Positions 60,366 to 64,000 of a DNA stretch of 64,000 nt are shown piece by piece. Both the position numbers and the translations under genes were made by a program. Within the stretch, counting starts at the first letter, position 1. The number at the start of each line of letters is the position of its first letter. The notes beneath the pieces are model-generated. The model saw only the letters and a program-made list of their open reading frames with translations. It was not told the origin of the DNA and did not search any database. The DNA is taken from positions 248,001-312,000 of the forward strand of contig JAXLUO010000002.1 in NCBI GenBank assembly GCA_046329495.1. The letters run 5' to 3'. The DNA comes from Bog-950 sp046329495 (GTDB taxonomy: Bacteria > Bacteroidota > Bacteroidia > Chitinophagales > LD1).

Positions 60366-63300
60366 TTAGCGCATGATGGTAACCGTACCGGTAACTTCTT
60401 TCTCTACACCATCGAAGTAAGTAACCACGATTTTGTAAACGTAGGTATCATCCGGACAGTATTTACCGTCTTTGGTTCCATCCCATCCTGTTCCATGGAA
60501 GCCGTTAGCCTGATTAGCGTTGCTGTAAACGCGTTCGCCCCAACGGTTAAAGATGCTTACATCCAGTTTAGAAGCACCTAAGATGTCGAATTCCCAGGTA
60601 TCGTTCAATCCATCGCCGTTAGGTGTAAAGGCGGTAGGGATAAACTTAGCAGGTTCGTTTAACACCGTGATTGTAACGGTATCGCTGGCAAAACAAGAGT
60701 CGGCATTCATAACAGTTACCATGATAGTGGTAGTTGTTTTAGGAGCCGCTAATGGGTTCGGACAGTTGGTTTGGTCAGTACAGTTGTTGAATACGATTAC
60801 TGAATCAGGATTCCAGAAGTAGTTGAGTATTGCCGAAGTGCTGGTTGTTGAAGTAACCAGTTGCGTTTGCATACCTGTTAGGATGGTTTGCTGGCTTACG
60901 CTTAAATCAACCGATAACTGGCTTGGCGAAGCAACAGTAAACTGCGCGTTGCCCTGGCAGCCGTTAACATCGGTAACCAGTATTGCATAGTTGCCCGGAG
61001 CCAAACCGCTGAAGGTTGTATCGGTTTGCACAATGCCGTTTAACATGTAGTTGTAAGGGCCTTTGCCGCCGGTAGTAGAAAGCGTAACTAAACCTGTTGC
61101 TGTATTAAAGCACTTAGAGCCTGTTGCATTGGCAGTAACCACCAGTGCGCTTGGGTCAACCAGGGTATCGGTAACAGCGGTTGTACAACCTTTGCTATCG
61201 GTTACGGTTAAGGTGTATTCACCGGCGCTTAAACCACTAACCGAAATACCTGTTTCAGTTGGTGTGGTGTTCCATGCATAGGCATAAGGACCAACACCAC
61301 CGCTAACCGAAGCTGTTACGCCACCCGTGCTGCCGCCGTGGCATATTGGGTTGTAAGTGGCAATAGCCGCCAGTATTTCGCTACCCTGGCCAACGGTGAA
61401 CGACTTGCTGTTTTGGCAATTGGTTTGGTCGGTAACGGTAACGGTGTAAGTGCCCGCAACAATGCTGCTCAGATCTTCGGTAGTAGCTGTATTGCTCCAC
61501 AAGTAGGTGTAAGCAGGGTTACCACCGGTTACGGTAATATCAATGGCAGCGGTAGCAGCACCAAAGCAAAGTGCATCGGTAGTAGTACCGTTTATAACAA
61601 TCTGCGTAGGTTCAGTTAACTGGATGCTATCGTAGGTGAAACATCCGTTGCTATCGGTTAACTGCACGGTGTATTTGCCTGGGCCAACACCATAAACTGC
61701 CGAATCAGTATCAAAGGTATTCCACAGATAGTTGTAAGGCGTAGTACCACCTGCAGGCACGGCGGCTACGTGGCCGTCCTTAGCACCAAAGCAAGTTACA
61801 TTGCTGCCCACCACATTTAATGTGAGCGGAGCCGGTTCGGTTACCACATATAAAGAAGCTACCTGACAACCATTAAAATCGGTAACAGTAACGTTGTAAT
61901 TGCCACCTGATAGGTTACCGATATCCTCGGTGCTTTGCAGGGTATTCCACTCAAACGAGTAAGGAAGGGTACCACCGTAAGCAGTAATATCCAGGAAGCC
62001 ATCCTTTAATCCGGCACAAGTAACGTTCTTAATGAAGCCGGAAGTAACCAACGGATCCGGTTCAACTGTAGTAGCCGAATCGATGCGGCTGCAGCCTTTT
62101 GAATCGGTAATGGTTACGATATAAGTGCCGGCACCAATACCTGAAATATCTTCCGACGTAGCGCCGTTGCTCCAGTTATAAGCGTAAGAAGGTGTACCGC
62201 CTGAAGGGATCAGATCAATAGAACCGTTCAGATCACCAAAGCATAACGGATCGTGTACTACGAAGTTGGCTGTAATAACAGATGGGTTGATAATAACCAC
62301 TGATGTAGATGCTGAACAAGCGTGTGCATCGGTTACAGTTACTGCGTAAACACCGTTTTGCAGGTTGTTGAGGTCCTCGGTAGTTGCCCCGTTGCTCCAT
62401 GCATAGCTGTATGGAGTAGTACCACCTGTAACTGTTAAGTCGATGGCGCCGTCGTTGGCATTGTAACAACTAATGTTAGTGATGGTAGTTGAAAGCGCCA
62501 ATGGAGCAGGTTCGCTGATAAGCACTGAATCGCGCTTATCGCAACCATTGGCATCGGTTACAATTACATAGTATAAACCACCGGCCAGACCGCTTACATC
62601 TTCCGAGCCGTTGAAATTGCTCCACAGGAAGGTGTAAGGTTGTGTGCCGCCTGTTACTGTTAAGTCAGCAGCACCATCAGCCGCACCATTGCAGCTTACG
62701 TTAGTGCCAACTACTGAAGTAACAATAGCTGCAGGTTCGGTAACCGTAAACGATTGAGTAAGTGTGCAACCGTTTACATCGGTAACCGTAACTGCATAGT
62801 TGCCGCCGCTTACGCCGTGCACATCTTCATTTGTAGTGCCGTTACTCCATGCAAAGGTGTAAGGGAACACGCCACCGTTTACTGTAATATCTACCGAGCC
62901 ATTATTGCCGCCATTGCAGGTTACATTCTGCACGGTGGCATTCAGCACCATAGCTGCAGGCTGGCTAACGTTAAACGAAGCCGTTGCACTGCAACCGTTT
63001 ACATCGCTAACCGTTACGCTATAAGCGCCGGCGCTGATGCCGGTTAAGTCCTGTGTATTAGCTGCGTTGCTCCAGTTATAACCATAAGGCTGATTGCCAC
63101 CGGTTACTGTAATATCAATAGCACCGGTTGAACTACCGTTGCAAAGCACATCGGTAACCACACCGGTAATAACCAATGGTAAACCTTCGTTAATTACAAC
63201 ACTGTTAGCCGCTGTGCAGCCGTTGGCATCGGTAACAATAACGGTATAGGTACCGCCGGTAACGCCACTTAAGTCTTCGGTAGTAGCACCATTGCTCCAC

Positions 63301-64000
63301 AAATAAGTGTAAGGGCTAACACCACCACTAACGGTTAAGTCGGCAGCACCGTTTGCCGCACCCGGGCAGGTAACATCGGTTTTGGTTATAGAAGTTGTAA
63401 TAGCAGTTGGCTGATTGATAGTTACCGATAATATAGCGGTGCAAGCATTTGCATCGGTTACGGTAACATCATACGTGCCTACGGTTAAAGCATTCAGATC
63501 TTCGCTGGTAGCACCGTTGCTCCATATATATGTATACAGCGGTGTACCGCCAAACACATTGATATCGATAGAACCGTTATTGCCACCGTTGCAGCTAACG
63601 TCGGCATGGCCGGCTTCTACCACAACTAAAGCCGCAGGTTGTGTAACGGTTGCACTGGCCGTAGCTGTGCAGCTATTACCATCGGTAACAGTTACGGTAT
63701 ACGTACCGGCAGCAAGGCTGTTCAGATCTTCGCTTACTGCGCCGTTGCTCCATGCAAAGCTGTAAGCACCTGTTCCGCCGCTAACTGATAAATCTATTGC
63801 ACCTGTTGTGGCACCATTACAAAGTATGTTGGTTACAGTTGTTGAAAGAGAAATTGCAGCAGGTTCGCCTACCACCACGCTGTTGGTAGCTGTGCAACCG
63901 TTGGCATCGCTCACTACTACTGAATAAGTACCACCCCCTACATTAGATAAATCTTCGCTGGCAGCGCCATTGCTCCAGAAGAAGTTGTAAGGTGTTGTGC
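60366..64000 (-). CDS. SprB-repeat T9SS type B adhesin, N-terminus beyond the window
   Basis: The visible 1211 or so codons are the C-terminal part; the frame is still open at 64000, and the GTG at 63914 is internal. At least 14 SprB repeats of about 75 residues are visible, with openings such as NVTCNGGNNGSVDITVNGG and DPLCFGDLNGSIDLIPSGG and endings like GTYTVTVTDANGC. Then come a linker (LSVDLSVSQQTILTGMQTQL, then PKD-like) and the type B sorting domain (KFIPTAFTPNGDGLNDTWEF, later FNRWGERVYSNANQ, ending TGTVTIMR). Like the adhesin at 28-35 kb it should be exported by the T9SS and held on the surface. No PorP/SprF partner is seen on this side. Repeat openings here use mostly the words NGSIDL/GAIDI, showing a different lineage of repeats from the 28-kb gene. 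Confidence 0.93.
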   Translation of the reverse strand, partial: TTPYNFFWSNGAASEDLSNVGGGTYSVVVSDANGCTATNSVVVGEPAAISLSTTVTNILCNGATTGAIDLSVSGGTGAYSFAWSNGAVSEDLNSLAAGTYTVTVTDGNSCTATASATVTQPAALVVVEAGHADVSCNGGNNGSIDINVFGGTPLYTYIWSNGATSEDLNALTVGTYDVTVTDANACTAILSVTINQPTAITTSITKTDVTCPGAANGAADLTVSGGVSPYTYLWSNGATTEDLSGVTGGTYTVIVTDANGCTAANSVVINEGLPLVITGVVTDVLCNGSSTGAIDITVTGGNQPYGYNWSNAANTQDLTGISAGAYSVTVSDVNGCSATASFNVSQPAAMVLNATVQNVTCNGGNNGSVDITVNGGVFPYTFAWSNGTTNEDVHGVSGGNYAVTVTDVNGCTLTQSFTVTEPAAIVTSVVGTNVSCNGAADGAADLTVTGGTQPYTFLWSNFNGSEDVSGLAGGLYYVIVTDANGCDKRDSVLISEPAPLALSTTITNISCYNANDGAIDLTVTGGTTPYSYAWSNGATTEDLNNLQNGVYAVTVTDAHACSASTSVVIINPSVITANFVVHDPLCFGDLNGSIDLIPSGGTPSYAYNWSNGATSEDISGIGAGTYIVTITDSKGCSRIDSATTVEPDPLVTSGFIKNVTCAGLKDGFLDITAYGGTLPYSFEWNTLQSTEDIGNLSGGNYNVTVTDFNGCQVASLYVVTEPAPLTLNVVGSNVTCFGAKDGHVAAVPAGGTTPYNYLWNTFDTDSAVYGVGPGKYTVQLTDSNGCFTYDSIQLTEPTQIVINGTTTDALCFGAATAAIDITVTGGNPAYTYLWSNTATTEDLSSIVAGTYTVTVTDQTNCQNSKSFTVGQGSEILAAIATYNPICHGGSTGGVTASVSGGVGPYAYAWNTTPTETGISVSGLSAGEYTLTVTDSKGCTTAVTDTLVDPSALVVTANATGSKCFNTATGLVTLSTTGGKGPYNYMLNGIVQTDTTFSGLAPGNYAILVTDVNGCQGNAQFTVASPSQLSVDLSVSQQTILTGMQTQLVTSTTSTSAILNYFWNPDSVIVFNNCTDQTNCPNPLAAPKTTTTIMVTVMNADSCFASDTVTITVLNEPAKFIPTAFTPNGDGLNDTWEFDILGASKLDVSIFNRWGERVYSNANQANGFHGTGWDGTKDGKYCPDDTYVYKIVVTYFDGVEKEVTGTVTIMR
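60915..64000 (-). repeat. SprB-type coding repeats of the right-edge adhesin
   Basis: About 14 units of about 220 bp continue past the edge. Units share the plan C-x-G-x-x-x-G-x-I-D and a PYTYLWSNGATTEDL-like core, with one Cys at each end of a unit. Confidence 0.8.

Overview
The window comes from a member of the Bacteroidota. The evidence is type IX secretion system (T9SS) cargo with type A and type B (gliding-motility-associated) C-terminal sorting domains, SprB-repeat adhesins, a PorP/SprF protein, Bacteroidota lipoproteins, TAnnTTTG-like -7 boxes close to start codons, few Shine-Dalgarno sites, and a bacterial mevalonate pathway that includes a GYDIA-type GHMP kinase. I cannot place it more precisely. 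Nothing here is a classical phage, CRISPR array or insertion sequence, and I saw no tRNA or rRNA.

Layout. 1-9.4 kb: end of an SLC13-type anion transporter, a beta-helix lipoprotein, a penicillin-acylase-like enzyme, class II HMG-CoA reductase, a small GldL-like membrane protein, two lipoproteins and a DEAD-box helicase. Three copies of a two-hairpin RNA-like element lie between these genes on the minus strand. 9.4-14.1 kb: a RamB-like regulator divergent from the glyoxylate shunt operon aceB-aceA, with an array of GCGAA/TTCGC boxes between them. 14.1-15.1 kb: gene-free and repeat-rich. 15.1-21.8 kb: a secreted esterase, small secreted or membrane proteins, a lipoprotein gene split by an in-frame stop, a CAP protein and an aldehyde dehydrogenase. 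21.8-28.0 kb: aroB-aroA on the plus strand facing a minus-strand isoprenoid operon (prenyl synthase, GHMP kinase, diphosphomevalonate decarboxylase, mevalonate kinase).

28.2-51.0 kb: a 2448-residue adhesin with about 30 SprB repeats, a DnaQ/GIY-YIG nuclease fusion, a CHAD protein, a secreted M43 metalloprotease, an ECF sigma/anti-sigma/Spy-like trio, and a second giant T9SS protein followed 10 bp later by a PorP/SprF-OmpA fusion. 51.1-60.3 kb: DUF3467, M20 peptidase, a 1220-residue collagen-like protein, small membrane proteins, an NAD(P)-binding protein, a second copy of the 14.7-kb repeat, an alkylguanine methyltransferase and a DUF985 cupin. 60.4 kb to the edge: a third SprB-repeat adhesin, cut by the window end.

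Functionally the window combines acetate/fatty-acid carbon recovery (glyoxylate shunt under a dedicated regulator), isoprenoid and aromatic precursor synthesis, and heavy investment in very large repetitive surface or secreted proteins exported by the T9SS.
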